A stretch of 64,000 nt of DNA from Pelagimonas sp. Lineage in GTDB: Bacteria > Pseudomonadota > Alphaproteobacteria > Rhodobacterales > Rhodobacteraceae. Positions 19,463 to 30,019 of the stretch are shown here, piece by piece. A program made the position numbers and the translations under genes. The stretch is from contig JAOARX010000016.1 of NCBI GenBank assembly GCA_025210345.1, positions 62,001 through 126,000 of the forward strand, in the 5' to 3' direction. Each line of letters starts with the position of its first letter. Within the stretch, counting starts at the first letter, position 1. Under the pieces are notes generated by a model that was not told the origin of the DNA, did no database searches, and worked only from the letters and a program-made list of their open reading frames with translations.

Positions 19463-19939
19463 ATGGAAAATGACCTATCAGGCCTGGATCGGTTCGACCG
19501 GGCGATTCTGAACGCTTTGGCCCGAGATGGTCGGATTTCCGTGACCGACCTGGCGCGCAAGATCGGGTTGTCCAAGTCCCCGACGCAGGCGCGTATGCGA
19601 CGGCTTGAGGCCGAAGGGGTCATCAAGGGGTATCGCGCGATGCTTGATCCCATCCGGTTGGGGCTGGATCATGTGGCCTTTGTCGAGGTCAAGATGGAGC
19701 GCACCCGCGAACAAGCGCTGGAAGCGTTTAATGCTGCGGTGGCGCAGATCCCGGAAATCGAACAAGTGCATCTGATCGCGGGAAATTTCGATTATCTTCT
19801 CAAGGTTCGTACCGCGAATATGAACAGGTATCGTCAGGTGCTGGCGGATAAAATCTCGACCCTGCCGGGGGTGGCATCGACCTCGACATTTGTGGCGATG
19901 GAGGCGGTTAAGGAATCTGCTCTTGGGGATGTGACTTGA
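19463..19939 (+). CDS. putR: Lrp/AsnC-family regulator, probable putA activator
   Basis: A 158-residue Lrp-type protein. Residues 8-60 form the helix-turn-helix (ISVTDLARKIGLSKSPTQAR) and residues 70-150 the RAM ligand-binding fold (VHLIAGNFDYLLKVR). It faces putA across 114 bases of AT-rich DNA. That arrangement matches putR-putA in Rhodobacter capsulatus, where the Lrp-like PutR activates putA with proline. The frame is open 33 codons further upstream, but ATG 19463 gives the standard start MENDLSGLDRFD. Confidence 0.9.
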   Translation: MENDLSGLDRFDRAILNALARDGRISVTDLARKIGLSKSPTQARMRRLEAEGVIKGYRAMLDPIRLGLDHVAFVEVKMERTREQALEAFNAAVAQIPEIEQVHLIAGNFDYLLKVRTANMNRYRQVLADKISTLPGVASTSTFVAMEAVKESALGDVT

Positions 19940-19970
19940 CGTGAGGGGGTTGATTGGGCGCTAATGATGT

Positions 19971-20525
19971 ATGCGCCTGACATTTTTGACCCCCGCCCTT
20001 GTGGCCGCGTCACTCAGCGCGACAGCGCTGATGGCTGATGGCTGTCCCACGGCCCCGGACCTTTCGGTTCTGGATTCCCTTTACGCTGAATTGCGGGTCG
20101 CGCCGGATGAAATGACCGCGCGCGAGATCACCAACCAGATGTGGCAAGTCTGGGACGACGCCCCGGACGAGCCAAGCCAACAGATGTTGACAGCGGGCAT
20201 GCGTGCGCGCTCTGGATACGACTTTCTGGGGGCGCTCGGACACTTTGACAAGTTGGTGAGCTACTGTCCGTTTTATGCCGAAGGTTATAATCAGCGGGCC
20301 TTTGTAAACTATCTGCGCGGCGACTATGCCGCTGCGCTTCCGGATCTGGAACAGGCCCTTGAACTGAACCCCCGCCACATCGGTGCGCTGTCTGGGCAGG
20401 CTCTAAGCCTGTTGGCGCTCGGACGTGAACAAGAGGGGCAGGCGGCCTTGCGAAAGGCGCTTGAAATCAACCCGTGGTTAACCGAACGTCACCTATTGAA
20501 AGAGCCACCCGGTCAAGAGCTGTGA
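19971..20525 (+). CDS. Secreted tetratricopeptide-repeat protein
   Basis: A 184-residue protein with a signal peptide (FLTPALVAASLSATALMA) and at least two TPR units at about 75-175 (YNQRAFVNYLRGDYAAALPD, then GALSGQALSLLALGREQEG). It probably scaffolds periplasmic protein contacts; no partner is evident. The gene ends 76 bases before a tRNA-Leu. Confidence 0.82.
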   Translation: MRLTFLTPALVAASLSATALMADGCPTAPDLSVLDSLYAELRVAPDEMTAREITNQMWQVWDDAPDEPSQQMLTAGMRARSGYDFLGALGHFDKLVSYCPFYAEGYNQRAFVNYLRGDYAAALPDLEQALELNPRHIGALSGQALSLLALGREQEGQAALRKALEINPWLTERHLLKEPPGQEL

Positions 20526-21735
20526 GAGACAAACTTTTTGTCCAAAAGTGGGGGTGCCGCCATGGTATCACCCGCTTTTTCATCTTAAAGTCGCCGAACT
20601 GGCCCGCGTGGTGGAATGGTAGACACAGGAGACTTAAAATCTCCAGGCAGAAATGCCGTGCCGGTTCGAGTCCGGCCGCGGGTACCAAACTGCTTTCTGT
20701 CGCCGACAGGAAGCTTAAAGCCTTGAATGGAAAGGTCGTTTCTGGGGTTCGAACACCCTCAGAACGACTGAAGGCAAGGGGCTGGGAGAACACAAGCCTG
20801 AGCACAGTCCTCTTCAGGGAGATGCCCCCTTTTTGCCATATTTCATAAGGGTTTGCCAGAAACTGCATCGAAAGTTCGAACATCTCGTCGTAGTCCAGTG
20901 CTGGAGTGGCCATTTTCTCGATCTCGGCGTCGATAACAGCTTGCTCTTTGCGAAGCTCCGAAGCCCGATTTTCGTATGCTCGAGCGGTTTCGTCCGCTTC
21001 CATGCGTACTGCGCGGTCGAGGTTACGGCGGACCATTTTGTCGATTTCACGAGACTGCGCTCTCAGGCTGGAAAGCTCAGACTGTGAAGTTCGAACACGC
21101 TTTTCCCATGCTTCGCGAAACATCTGCTCGGCGACTGAGAATGTTTCTTTACTTGGCACAACGCTTTTCAGGAGTTGTTCGAACTCCTCTTCAACCTTTG
21201 CTTTCGGTGTGGATCGACCCTTCTCAGTGCATTTGCGGTATTGGCACAGATAGTATGGATATTTCCGCCCCGTGCGACTTTGCGACCAACAAGAAGTAAT
21301 GCGACGGCCACAGACCTCACAGACCAAGAAGCCTCGCAGAGGGAAATCCTTGTCTATGTCCTTTCGAGCTGGAGCAACGCTGCGCTCCCGCAATCGGTCT
21401 TGAATTATGAGATAGGTATCGTACGAAATTAGGGGTGGGTGCTGAGCCTTTGTTAAAGGAATGCCCCAGTTTGGGTATTCAAGGTATCCGGCGTACAGAG
21501 CGTTCCGGAGTATCTTCGCAACGCTATCTATCCTGAGACTTCTGGCCCTGAGGCCTTCAAGGTACTGGGGCTTCCCTTCCAAGAACCGGATCACTTCGGT
21601 CGGAGATTGAAATCTGCCGTCCGCAAAACCGTTCAACGCTTCGGACAGGATGGAAGCTACCGGTTCCTTTCTGACGAGTACCTTTCCGCCGAGTGGAGAC
21701 TTCTCATACTCGTAGCCATTCGGGGCTTGGGCCCA
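20467..21735 (-). pseudogene. Large serine recombinase, truncated remnant
   Basis: The readable frame encodes the C-terminal part of a site-specific serine recombinase. It has the recombinase domain (NGYEYEKSPLGGKVLVRKEP, then LRNALYAGYLEYPNWG), the zinc ribbon (GFLVCEVCGRRITSCWSQ with YLCQYRKC), a long coiled coil, and the family-typical end VRTPETTFPFKAL near 20700. The N-terminal resolvase domain with the catalytic Ser is missing. Homology begins abruptly at about 21735, fused to an IS5 remnant. The frame then continues, as an artefact, across the antisense of tRNA-Leu into the TPR gene. It is almost certainly inactive as a recombinase. Confidence 0.85.
20602..20687 (+). tRNA. tRNA-Leu (anticodon TAA)
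   Basis: An 86-base class II tRNA. The acceptor stem GCCCGCG pairs with CGCGGGT (a G-T closing pair), the anticodon loop ACTTAAAATCT gives TAA, a long variable arm is present, the T-arm is GGTTCGAGTCC, and an encoded CCA ends the gene. It abuts the mobile-element scar downstream and probably served as an integration site. Confidence 0.96.
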
Positions 21736-22113
21736 GTGACGGGTATGCCAAGAGCGGTGTAGCGGTTGAGGACCGCGACGCGAATCTGGATTTCCGCGAC
21801 CTGCCGATCAAAGTCTCTTGCCATCAAGGACTGGCCGAGCAGCTTGATGCAGTTCATCTTGCTTTCAACCCTGCTCCGGCGGTGGTACCCGCTCCATCTT
21901 CGCCAGGCCAAACAGCACCTTCATTGTCAGGCAAGTCTGGATTGCAGCGTCGCTAAATTGGGGCTGTCGCCCTCGCTTGCCGTTTGGTGGAGGCCTCCAG
22001 ACCATCTCAGGATCAAACCAGATCGACAGCGATCCGCGACGCTTCAACGCTTCATTGTAGGACGACCAGTTCGTGGTCTTGTATTTTGTGGGTGCCCAAA
22101 TGCTCATACCCAA
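21736..22113 (-). pseudogene. IS5 transposase, N- and C-terminal fragments
   Basis: The 5' fragment (22113 to about 21905) reads TNWSSYNEALKRRGSLSIWF to TCLTMKVLFGLA, the N-terminal domain of IS5-type transposases. After a frame change the 3' fragment (about 21905-21736) reads WRRWSGYHRRSRVES to LNRYTALGIPVTG, the C-terminal end with the YxxR-type motif. The central DDE residues are deleted. Confidence 0.82.
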
Positions 22114-22170
22114 CGGCTATCATGCTGGATTCAAACAGTGAATCCTTCAGCCGATTTGTGCAACAAAGCC
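21736..22170 (-). mobile_element. IS5-family element, internally deleted remnant
   Basis: The outer end carries the terminal repeat GGCTTTGTTGCACAAATC (minus strand, 22170-22153), typical of IS5-family elements. Inside are a transposase start and a transposase end joined by a deletion at about 21905. The other terminal repeat is absent: the element stops at about 21735 and runs straight into recombinase coding sequence. It cannot transpose by itself. Confidence 0.8.
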
Positions 22171-22489
22171 CCCTCAAACCATCAATGCTGTGAAATATCA
22201 AACCGGCAAATGGCTCGGCTTTATGTCAACCACCGTAGTTGCGGACAATCTTGTGTGGCAAGCTTATGACCGTAAGGACCCCAACGGGTGAGCGGGGACT
22301 GGCCCTGAAAGCCAAGGCCCCAGATGGTTTTGAATCCGCTGATTGGCCCAGAGGTCGAACAGGCAATATGATTAGGGCCAGTCTGACGCATCGGGGCCTG
22401 AAGCAACCTATCAACGCGCGCATAGGTACCTGCCATCGGTACGTTTACCGCGGGTGTAACCCGATGCCGCACCAATGCGATCTTTTTTG
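22171..22489. other. Gene-free stretch next to the IS scar
   Basis: About 320 bases with short open frames on both strands but no ribosome sites or recognisable domains. It lies between the IS5 end and the complex I subunit gene and is probably a leftover of the mobile region. No tRNA, repeat copy of the tRNA-Leu end, or second IS end was found. Confidence 0.5.
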
Positions 22490-22801
22490 TCAGTGGGTCC
22501 AGGCTGAACGACGATCAACCGCAAAGTTTTCCGCATAGCCGCGGGCGCGAATGTTTGGTTTGCGCTTGTTGGGGGCATGCACGTCTGCGTCGATCCCGTG
22601 GTCCTTGGCATAGGCCACTGCCGCCTCTTTGCTGTCGAAACGCAGGCGTACCTGAGATTGCGTATCGCTGGATGATGTCCACCCCATCAACGGATCGACA
22701 GAGCGCGCAGATTTGGGGGCAAATTCCAGAACCCAGATTTTGGTTTTGCCCTGACCGGATGACATCGCCGTTTTGGCGGGTTGGTAGATGCGTGCGCGCA
22801 T
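22490..22801 (-). CDS. NADH dehydrogenase accessory subunit (ETC complex I, NDUFS4-like)
   Basis: A 103-residue protein beginning [20 protein letters not shown] and containing the family core [20 protein letters not shown] and AVAYAKDHG. It corresponds to the alphaproteobacterial homologue of mitochondrial NDUFS4 (18 kDa subunit), an accessory part of the complex I peripheral arm. It is a single gene away from the nuo operon, which is usual. Confidence 0.92.
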   Translation of the reverse strand: MRARIYQPAKTAMSSGQGKTKIWVLEFAPKSARSVDPLMGWTSSSDTQSQVRLRFDSKEAAVAYAKDHGIDADVHAPNKRKPNIRARGYAENFAVDRRSAWTH

Positions 22802-22890
22802 GATCCATCTCCTTCGACTCAGGTGTAGTTATCCGAGATTTACAGGGCCAGAGCAAGCACCTGTTCCAGTTGTTTTGTCACAGTTTCGGC

Positions 22891-22986
22891 AGGGTTCGCA
22901 CAAGCGGGCGGGATCGGGTCAAGGCCGCGGGGAGCGAGGGGTGGGTACGTGCGGTGAGACCCCAAATCACCCGGCTTGTGCACCCT
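22891..22986. ncRNA. Candidate structured RNA upstream of uvrB
   Basis: A long imperfect hairpin lies in a gene-free gap of about 350 bases. The closing stem AGGGT...ACCCT continues into the perfect 8-bp GCACAAGC (22898-22905) / GCTTGTGC (22974-22981). Inside is a second hairpin, GGGGT...ACCCC. The 5' arm GTTCGCACAAGCGGGC loosely recalls the start of 6S RNA, but the resemblance is short and the strand is uncertain. SRP RNA is excluded because its GGAAGGAAGCAGCC loop is absent. Confidence 0.35.
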
Positions 22987-23150
22987 CAGGTTAGCACCAA
23001 ATAAGGGATTTTCAAAGTTAAAAATATCCCAATGGTTGTATTTTCCCATTGCGACCCGGTTGAGCGCTATTCAATGGGTTGAAACCGGACAAAATAGGAA
23101 CAACTGTAAGGTTGGGCCGATGTGCCTGAAATGTGGTGACTGGGGCTGAC

Positions 23151-25346
23151 ATGCACAACAACAATCCCGAACATATGCCCGCGCTTCACGCGCCTGCCCC
23201 TGACCTAAAGGAGCGGGACAAGCTGGAAGGTGGCAAACGGTTTGTCATGGAGACCGCCTTTGCGCCTGCCGGGGATCAACCCACCGCCATCGCGGAACTG
23301 TCCCAGGGCGTCGATGAAGGCGAGCGCGATCAGGTTTTGCTGGGGGCAACCGGCACTGGCAAAACGTTTACCATGGCGAAAGTCATCGAAGAGACCCAGC
23401 GCCCCGCAATCATCCTTGCGCCCAACAAAACGCTGGCGGCACAGCTGTATGGAGAATTCAAAGGCTTCTTTCCGGACAACGCGGTCGAGTATTTCGTCAG
23501 CTACTATGACTATTATCAGCCCGAAGCCTATGTGGCGCGCTCGGACACCTATATTGAAAAAGAAAGCCAGATCAACGAACAGATCGACCGCATGCGCCAC
23601 TCGGCCACGCGGGCGTTGTTAGAGCGCGATGACGTGATTATCGTCGCCTCTGTGTCGTGTATCTATGGCATCGGCAGTGTTGAAACCTATGGTGCCATGA
23701 CGCTGGATCTGCATGTGGGCAAAGATTACGACCAACGCGCCGTCATCGCGGATCTGGTCGCGCAGCAATACAAACGCAACGACCACGCGTTCCAGCGCGG
23801 CACGTTCCGGGTGCGCGGCGACAGCCTGGAAATCTGGCCGGCGCACCTGGACGATCGGGCGTGGAAACTGTCGTTCTTCGGAGAAGAGCTCGAAACCATT
23901 ACCGAATTTGATCCTCTGACGGGGGAAAAGACTGACACGTTTGATCGCGTGCGCATCTATGCGAATTCGCATTATGTCACGCCACGGCCGACGATGAACC
24001 AGGCCATTATCGGCATCAAGAAAGAGCTGCGGATACGGTTGGATCAACTGGTCGCCGAGGGCAAGCTGCTTGAGGCGCAGCGTCTGGAACAGCGCACGAA
24101 TTTTGATCTGGAGATGCTCGAAGCCACCGGCGTGTGCAGCGGGATCGAGAATTATTCACGGTATCTGACGGGCCGCGCCCCCGGTGAGCCCCCGCCCACA
24201 TTGTTTGAATTTATCCCCGACAATGCCATTGTTTTTGCAGATGAAAGCCACGTATCCGTACCGCAGATCGGGGGCATGTATCGCGGCGACTATCGGCGCA
24301 AGTTCACCTTGGCTGAACACGGATTCCGCCTGCCTTCGTGCATGGATAACCGTCCGTTGAAATTCGAAGAATGGGATGCCATGCGCCCGCAATCCATCTT
24401 TGTGTCCGCCACTCCGGCGTCTTGGGAAATGGAACAGACCGGCGGGGTGTTCACCGAACAGGTGATCCGCCCCACGGGGCTTTTGGATCCCGTGGTCGAG
24501 GTCCGCCCGGTCGACATGCAGGTGGATGATCTGCTCGATGAGATCCGCAGGGTCACCGCGGATGGATTTCGCGTGTTGGCCACGACGCTGACCAAACGCA
24601 TGGCCGAAGACCTGACAGAGTACCTGCACGAACAGGGGGTGAAGGTGCGCTACATGCACTCGGACATCGACACGATCGAGCGGATCGAGATCCTGCGAGA
24701 TCTGCGACTGGGTGCGTTCGACGTTCTGGTTGGGATCAACCTCTTGCGCGAAGGTCTGGATATTCCCGAATGCGGTCTTGTCGCGATCCTGGATGCCGAC
24801 AAAGAGGGGTTCTTGCGGTCCGAGACCTCATTGGTTCAGACCATTGGTCGCGCGGCGCGAAACGCCGAAGGGCGCGTGATTATGTACGCGGATAAGATCA
24901 CGGGTTCGATGGATCGGGCCATGACCGAAACCAACCGCCGCCGCGCCAAGCAGATCGCCTATAACGAAGAGCACGGCATCACTCCGGAAACGGTCAAGAA
25001 GAACGTCGATGACATCCTCGCGGGGCTGTACCAGGGCGATACGGATCAATCCCGCGTCACCGCCAAGATCGACCCGCAGCATCAGGGATCAAACCTGCAT
25101 GCGGTGCTTGACGGGTTGAGGGCTGACATGCGCAAGGCGGCGGAGAACCTTGAATTTGAAGAAGCGGCGCGCCTGCGGGATGAAATCAAGCGCCTTGAAG
25201 CGGTGGAGCTTACGGTGTCTGACGATCCTTTGGCGCGCCAGCAAGCGGTTGAAAAAGCATCCGAAGATGCCGTGGCCGCGCGCGGGCGTTCAACCGCTGG
25301 TCGCCCTGGTCAACGCGGCGGGAACTCAAAACGTCGCAAGCGTTAG
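23151..25346 (+). CDS. uvrB: Excinuclease ABC subunit B
   Basis: A 731-residue UvrB. Walker A is [11 protein letters not shown], the beta-hairpin region is [20 protein letters not shown], helicase motifs include [12 protein letters not shown] and [14 protein letters not shown] with QTIGRAARN, and a C-terminal UVR motif ([17 protein letters not shown]) binds UvrC. It verifies DNA damage in nucleotide excision repair. ATG 23151 ([10 protein letters not shown]) is preferred to the GTG at 23133. Its stop overlaps the convergent histidine kinase gene by four bases. Confidence 0.98.
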   Translation: MHNNNPEHMPALHAPAPDLKERDKLEGGKRFVMETAFAPAGDQPTAIAELSQGVDEGERDQVLLGATGTGKTFTMAKVIEETQRPAIILAPNKTLAAQLYGEFKGFFPDNAVEYFVSYYDYYQPEAYVARSDTYIEKESQINEQIDRMRHSATRALLERDDVIIVASVSCIYGIGSVETYGAMTLDLHVGKDYDQRAVIADLVAQQYKRNDHAFQRGTFRVRGDSLEIWPAHLDDRAWKLSFFGEELETITEFDPLTGEKTDTFDRVRIYANSHYVTPRPTMNQAIIGIKKELRIRLDQLVAEGKLLEAQRLEQRTNFDLEMLEATGVCSGIENYSRYLTGRAPGEPPPTLFEFIPDNAIVFADESHVSVPQIGGMYRGDYRRKFTLAEHGFRLPSCMDNRPLKFEEWDAMRPQSIFVSATPASWEMEQTGGVFTEQVIRPTGLLDPVVEVRPVDMQVDDLLDEIRRVTADGFRVLATTLTKRMAEDLTEYLHEQGVKVRYMHSDIDTIERIEILRDLRLGAFDVLVGINLLREGLDIPECGLVAILDADKEGFLRSETSLVQTIGRAARNAEGRVIMYADKITGSMDRAMTETNRRRAKQIAYNEEHGITPETVKKNVDDILAGLYQGDTDQSRVTAKIDPQHQGSNLHAVLDGLRADMRKAAENLEFEEAARLRDEIKRLEAVELTVSDDPLARQQAVEKASEDAVAARGRSTAGRPGQRGGNSKRRKR

Positions 25347-28300
25347 TCGGCGCCATCGACCAGCGTCGCGTTTAGGGCGCGGGCCAGTTCCTCGCGTGAA
25401 AAGGGTTTGGTCAGCAACGTGTCGTCCGGGCAAATATCGCCGCTGTTCATCGCTGATTCAGCAGGGTAGCCCGACATGAAGATGATCTTCGCATGCGACT
25501 GTGTTTGTCGCAACTCGGCGGCAAAATCCGGTCCACTGGTGCCACCCGGCAGGACCACGTCTGAAAGGATGAGATCAAATTTGGCGCCCGCGAGCACGAT
25601 GTTTCGTGCCTGAATGGCGTCCTCGGCAACCAGGGCAGTATATCCCAGCTGGATCACCGTGCGCTCAGCCAGGACCCGCACCGCAGGGTCATCTTCGATG
25701 ATCAGCACCACTTCGCCTTGCCCGCGCGGGACTTCGGTATCTATGGTTTCCACCGGTTCGCGCTTGATTTGGAGATCGCGGGGAAGGTAAATGCGCACCT
25801 CGGTCCCTTTCCCTTCGTCGCTTGAAATTTCGACGTGCCCCCCGGACTGTTGTGCAAACCCATATACCATCGACAGCCCCAGGCCAGATCCCTGCCCGAC
25901 ATCTTTGGTGGTATAAAAGGGTTCAAAGGCGTGTTCGCGCACTTCTTTGCTCATGCCGACGCCTGTATCGGTCACCGTCAGCATGACATAGTCCCCGGGT
26001 TCGACTTCGCGGTGCTTGGCCGCGAACCCCTGCCCAAGGATGACATTCGAACAGTCAATGATCAGCTGACCCCCATCTGGCATCGCATCACGCGCGTTGA
26101 TCGCGAGGTTCAGTAGAGCATCTTCCACCTGACTGGGATCTGCCCGAGCTGGCCAAAGATTTGGACGATGAATGTTTTGCACTTTCACATGCTCACCCAG
26201 CGATCGGATCAGCAGATCTTTCATGCCGGCGACCAGATCCGCAAGATTGATGGTCTTTGGCATCAGGGGTTGTTGGCGCGCGTAAGCCAGCAGGCGATGC
26301 GTCAGGTCCGCCCCCTTTTGGGTTGAGCGCAAAATAGGGGCGACCAATTGTTGATCCACATTCGGATCTTCCTCGAGGAACTCAGCGCATCCTTGAATCA
26401 CCGCAAGCAAGTTGTTGAAATCATGCGCGATCCCTCCGGTCAATTGCCCAACGGATTCCATCCTTTGGGCGATGCGCAGTTTCTCATCCGCGAAAACCTG
26501 TTCCGACACATCCTGGACCGTTCCTTTGAGACGAATGGGGTTGCCATTTTCGTCACGTTCGACTTCGGCGGTTTCGCGTACGGTGGTGATGTCACCATTT
26601 TTGTGCACCACACGAAACGTCGTGTCTGGTTCTGGATCCCCGGCCCATGCGCGCGCGGCGCTTTCGCGGACACGCCGCCGATCATCAGGGTGCAGGCAGC
26701 GATAGAAACTATCAATCTTTCCCGAGAATTCAGATGGCGTCAGGCCGAAAATCTCATAGGCGCTATCCGACCAGGTCAGATTGCCTGCGCGATCCACATC
26801 CCACCAGCCAAGCTTGGCAGCCTTTTGGGCTTCCAGCAGTCTTGCCTCATTGCTTCGCAACCGATTTTCGGTCTGCTTGGCCTCTGTGACATCGGTCAGG
26901 ATCGTGCCCACACCCAAAAGAGAGTCCGTCACATCCATGATCGGGAACTTTGATGCGACATAATTGCGTTCTTCGGTGCCAAACGTCCCTGTGATTTCGG
27001 TTCTGAGCGGTTGACGGTCTTGTAGAACCTTGTGGTCGTATGACGTCATTAGCGCCGCTGTTTCGGGATCAGCAAGTTGCAACGCGTTCTTGTCCTCTGT
27101 CCCATTGGGGGCGCTGCCAAGCGCTGCGATTTCAGGCGAGTTTACCAAAACGAAATGCCCATCCAAGTTCTTGATGGACATATCGATGGTCGAGTGCCGA
27201 ATAAAGGCACTAAGAATTGCCTCACTCTTACGCTGCTTCGCCTCGGCTGCCTTGCGTTCTGTGATGTCTTCAAGCGTGATCAGGATGCGTTGCCAGGACG
27301 CGCGGCTTTCGACAGGTAAAAAGTATCGAATAACCACGTGTTTCTCACGCTTTGCACAGGTCTGGATCGGCATTTCCACTTCGTAGCTGTCTTTGCCAGA
27401 CCAGAACGCCGCCACCGCAGCTGCAAAGGTCACGCGGTTGGGAGAGTGTTCCAGTCTTTGATCAATCCAGTCCGCTAGTTGCGCTTCGCTTTCTGCTTCG
27501 AACAACGCGAGCGTGGCTTGGTTTACACCGCGTCTGCGTACCTTTGAAAACAACGTGCGGATCTCGTCCAGCGAGACCTTCTCCAAGGGGTCATCCAGAT
27601 GGGTTGTCCTGCTGTGAACCAACTGTGACTTGACATCGGTCCAATCGCTTTCGATCGTCGCGATCGGGAATTTTTCGAACAGGCTGCGATAGCGTTCTTC
27701 GCTTGAGCCGAGCGCCCTTTCCGCGGCGCGGATGGCTGTAATGTCCACATGCGTCCCAATTACACGAACAGGAACTCCGCCCTTTCGCAGGACTGTCGCG
27801 CGCGACAGGATATCGACCCAGTGGCCATCTTTGTGTCGCATGCGAAATTCTGAAGACAGGCTATCCTGTTCAAGATCAAAGGCCTGCCCTGGATAGTCGC
27901 GCACACGCTCCCTGTCTTCCGGGTGAACCAAAGACAGAAATGAACCGAGGTTTGCCGTCAGTTCCGTTGAGCTCAGCCCCAGCATGCCGCTCCATCTTGG
28001 CGAAAAGTAGGTGTTGCCGGTTGTCAAGTCCCAGTCCCAGATGCCGTCACTGGCACCTTTCATCGCGAGGTTGAAACGCTCTTCGCTTGTGGCCAGTGCG
28101 TCATTGTGTTGTCGGATCTGCGACTCGCGCTCAAGCGCGCTCAGTTTCGCGCTTAGCATCGCGGCGACGGTCGTCAGTGTTTCAAGTTCAAACTCACCAA
28201 ACGCGTCTGGCAATGGGCTTTCACAATCGATCACGCCCGCAATTTCATCAAGCAGAAAGAAAGGGACGCAAATCTCGGACAGGGCTGGGGTCAAGTCCGG

Positions 28301-28633
28301 GATATAGCGGGAGTCGTTTGACAGGTTCGATATGAAGCACGCGGCGCCGCTTTGGGCGACGGTTCCCGTTATCCCTGTACCAAAGGAAATGCAAAGAGGG
28401 TTCTCGATGATACGATCGCCGGGATTCTTATCCCCGATTGCAGCGACCTGTCTCAATGTTTGGTTTGATGTGTCGGCCTGATAGACGACGCAATCGTCAA
28501 AGCCCATGCGCCCGACGACCTGAGTTGCGGCGAACCAAAATAAATCTTCTGAATTTGAAATCGAGGCAATAGCAAGAGCGAACCCATTGATCGCTTTCAA
28601 GACGCTCCTCTGATCGAGGCGATTGTCTTGCAC
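25343..28633 (-). CDS. Hybrid sensor histidine kinase (GAF, multiple PAS, kinase, receiver)
   Basis: A 1096-residue soluble kinase without membrane segments. Domains in order: GAF (about 15-165), PAS (183-305), a second PAS-like unit with a long helical insert (312-460), PAS (468-590), PAS (595-715), HisKA with phospho-acceptor His737 ([11 protein letters not shown]), HATPase with Asn846 (LAINARDAM) and DTGVGM, and a C-terminal receiver with Asp1025 ([11 protein letters not shown]). It should sense cytoplasmic signals and pass phosphate to its own receiver. It is the last gene of the minus-strand chemosensory group, so its output may feed chemotaxis or a separate regulator; no response-regulator gene adjoins it. 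Confidence 0.93.
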   Translation of the reverse strand: MQDNRLDQRSVLKAINGFALAIASISNSEDLFWFAATQVVGRMGFDDCVVYQADTSNQTLRQVAAIGDKNPGDRIIENPLCISFGTGITGTVAQSGAACFISNLSNDSRYIPDLTPALSEICVPFFLLDEIAGVIDCESPLPDAFGEFELETLTTVAAMLSAKLSALERESQIRQHNDALATSEERFNLAMKGASDGIWDWDLTTGNTYFSPRWSGMLGLSSTELTANLGSFLSLVHPEDRERVRDYPGQAFDLEQDSLSSEFRMRHKDGHWVDILSRATVLRKGGVPVRVIGTHVDITAIRAAERALGSSEERYRSLFEKFPIATIESDWTDVKSQLVHSRTTHLDDPLEKVSLDEIRTLFSKVRRRGVNQATLALFEAESEAQLADWIDQRLEHSPNRVTFAAAVAAFWSGKDSYEVEMPIQTCAKREKHVVIRYFLPVESRASWQRILITLEDITERKAAEAKQRKSEAILSAFIRHSTIDMSIKNLDGHFVLVNSPEIAALGSAPNGTEDKNALQLADPETAALMTSYDHKVLQDRQPLRTEITGTFGTEERNYVASKFPIMDVTDSLLGVGTILTDVTEAKQTENRLRSNEARLLEAQKAAKLGWWDVDRAGNLTWSDSAYEIFGLTPSEFSGKIDSFYRCLHPDDRRRVRESAARAWAGDPEPDTTFRVVHKNGDITTVRETAEVERDENGNPIRLKGTVQDVSEQVFADEKLRIAQRMESVGQLTGGIAHDFNNLLAVIQGCAEFLEEDPNVDQQLVAPILRSTQKGADLTHRLLAYARQQPLMPKTINLADLVAGMKDLLIRSLGEHVKVQNIHRPNLWPARADPSQVEDALLNLAINARDAMPDGGQLIIDCSNVILGQGFAAKHREVEPGDYVMLTVTDTGVGMSKEVREHAFEPFYTTKDVGQGSGLGLSMVYGFAQQSGGHVEISSDEGKGTEVRIYLPRDLQIKREPVETIDTEVPRGQGEVVLIIEDDPAVRVLAERTVIQLGYTALVAEDAIQARNIVLAGAKFDLILSDVVLPGGTSGPDFAAELRQTQSHAKIIFMSGYPAESAMNSGDICPDDTLLTKPFSREELARALNATLVDGAD

Positions 28634-28737
28634 TGGCCATCCATCCTTTTGTCACCCACCGGAATGCTAGCCCCAAACCTTTATGCTGCGCAAGCAAAGT
28701 ATGGAACGCTGTTCACTACCGGGGAAAATGGTCTGTG

Positions 28738-29922
28738 TTAGGCCACCTTCCTGGGCGCGTCATCGTCGTTCTTTCGCACGAGATTTCCTTCTTCGTCGCG
28801 GAAACCATCAATCAACGCTCCCAGTTTGCTGGCGCTGTCGCTTAACATTTGTGTCGTTGCTGCGGCCTCTTGGGATGCGGCGGCATTGGCCTGGATCACG
28901 CGATCCAATTCAGAGATCGCCGTATTGATTTGTTCAGAGCCAATGCTTTGCTCTTGTGTTGCGGCAGAGATTTCTTGCACCAGATCGGCGGTGCGCTGAA
29001 TTTCGGGCACCAGAGTTTCAAGCTCGTCCCCGGCCTTGCCAGAGGTCTCGGCGGTCGATTTCGAGAGGGCCACTATTTCATCGGCGGCGATCTGGCTGCG
29101 CTCAGCGAGGCGTCTGACCTCAGCCGCGACAATCGCAAATCCGCGCCCATGAGATCCAGCCCGCGCGGCCTCAACTGCGGCGTTCAAGGCCAAGAGATCG
29201 GTTTGTCGTGCGATTTCTTGGATGATAGTGATCTTTTCGGCGATGGTTTGCATTGCCTGGACCGCTTCGTCCACAATTTCCGCAGATGCCTGGGCCTGCT
29301 GCAAGGAACGGGTAGCGATTTTTTCGGTCTGGGCCGCATTTTCGGCGCTTTGGCGAATATTGGCGGTCATCTGTTCCATCGAGGCGCTTGCCTCTTGGGC
29401 GGCAGCGGCCTGATGTGTCGCGCCTTCGCTGACCTTCTCAACCGCTTCGGTGAGTTCCGAACACCCGGTGCGGACATTGTCGGAACTCACGCTGACCTCA
29501 GTGAGCAAACCGTCAAGCGCATCATACTCTTCGGTTATGTTGCGTACGAAGGCCGCGTAACCCCAGCTGTTCCCAACCTTCATCTTCGACAGGGCGAGGG
29601 AAACAGACACTTCGTCGCCGTCTTTGCGTACAAGCTTTAGATCGCGGCTGGATCCAACGATTTTGTCATTTTGCGTTGTGCGGTTGTTTTCGACATAGCT
29701 GTCGTGGGGGGCCTGATGTTCGCTCGGGACGAGCATCTTGACGTTTTTTCCCAGCACCTCCTGAGCGCGGTATCCCCAAAGACGTTCGGCGGCCGCGTTG
29801 AAAAAGATCACGTGGTTTTCGGTGTCGATCACGACAACGGCGTCAATGGCGTTTTCCAGCGTTGCTATCGCCATGCTCGCGGGTAGGGATGTCGTTTTGG
29901 TGGCTCGCTTAAGAAAACGCAT
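28738..29922 (-). CDS. Soluble PAS-domain chemoreceptor (methyl-accepting chemotaxis protein)
   Basis: A 394-residue receptor with no transmembrane segment, hence cytoplasmic. A PAS domain covers about 20-135 ([20 protein letters not shown], then [16 protein letters not shown]). The signalling hairpin covers about 145-375, with the conserved tip [20 protein letters not shown] and methylation-helix heptads on either side. No CheB/CheR-binding pentapeptide is seen at the C-terminus. The PAS fold may bind haem, flavin or another ligand. It is 97 bases downstream of the BLUF gene. Confidence 0.93.
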   Translation of the reverse strand: MRFLKRATKTTSLPASMAIATLENAIDAVVVIDTENHVIFFNAAAERLWGYRAQEVLGKNVKMLVPSEHQAPHDSYVENNRTTQNDKIVGSSRDLKLVRKDGDEVSVSLALSKMKVGNSWGYAAFVRNITEEYDALDGLLTEVSVSSDNVRTGCSELTEAVEKVSEGATHQAAAAQEASASMEQMTANIRQSAENAAQTEKIATRSLQQAQASAEIVDEAVQAMQTIAEKITIIQEIARQTDLLALNAAVEAARAGSHGRGFAIVAAEVRRLAERSQIAADEIVALSKSTAETSGKAGDELETLVPEIQRTADLVQEISAATQEQSIGSEQINTAISELDRVIQANAAASQEAAATTQMLSDSASKLGALIDGFRDEEGNLVRKNDDDAPRKVA

Positions 29923-30019
29923 GTTTCATACCTCGGTGTTGCCGTCTGTCAAAACTATACGAACGGATCATTTCTGACCCATTAATGCGTGTTCTTCCTT
30001 GCTCCCGAAGCTGCCAGTC

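Noticed and set aside
22891..22986. SRP (4.5S) RNA as an explanation for the hairpin
   Set aside because: The length fits, but the conserved GGAAGGAAGCAGCC loop is absent on both strands.
22840..23049. 69-codon minus-strand frame before uvrB
   Set aside because: It spans the hairpin structure and has no ribosome site or recognisable product; a structured RNA explains the region better.
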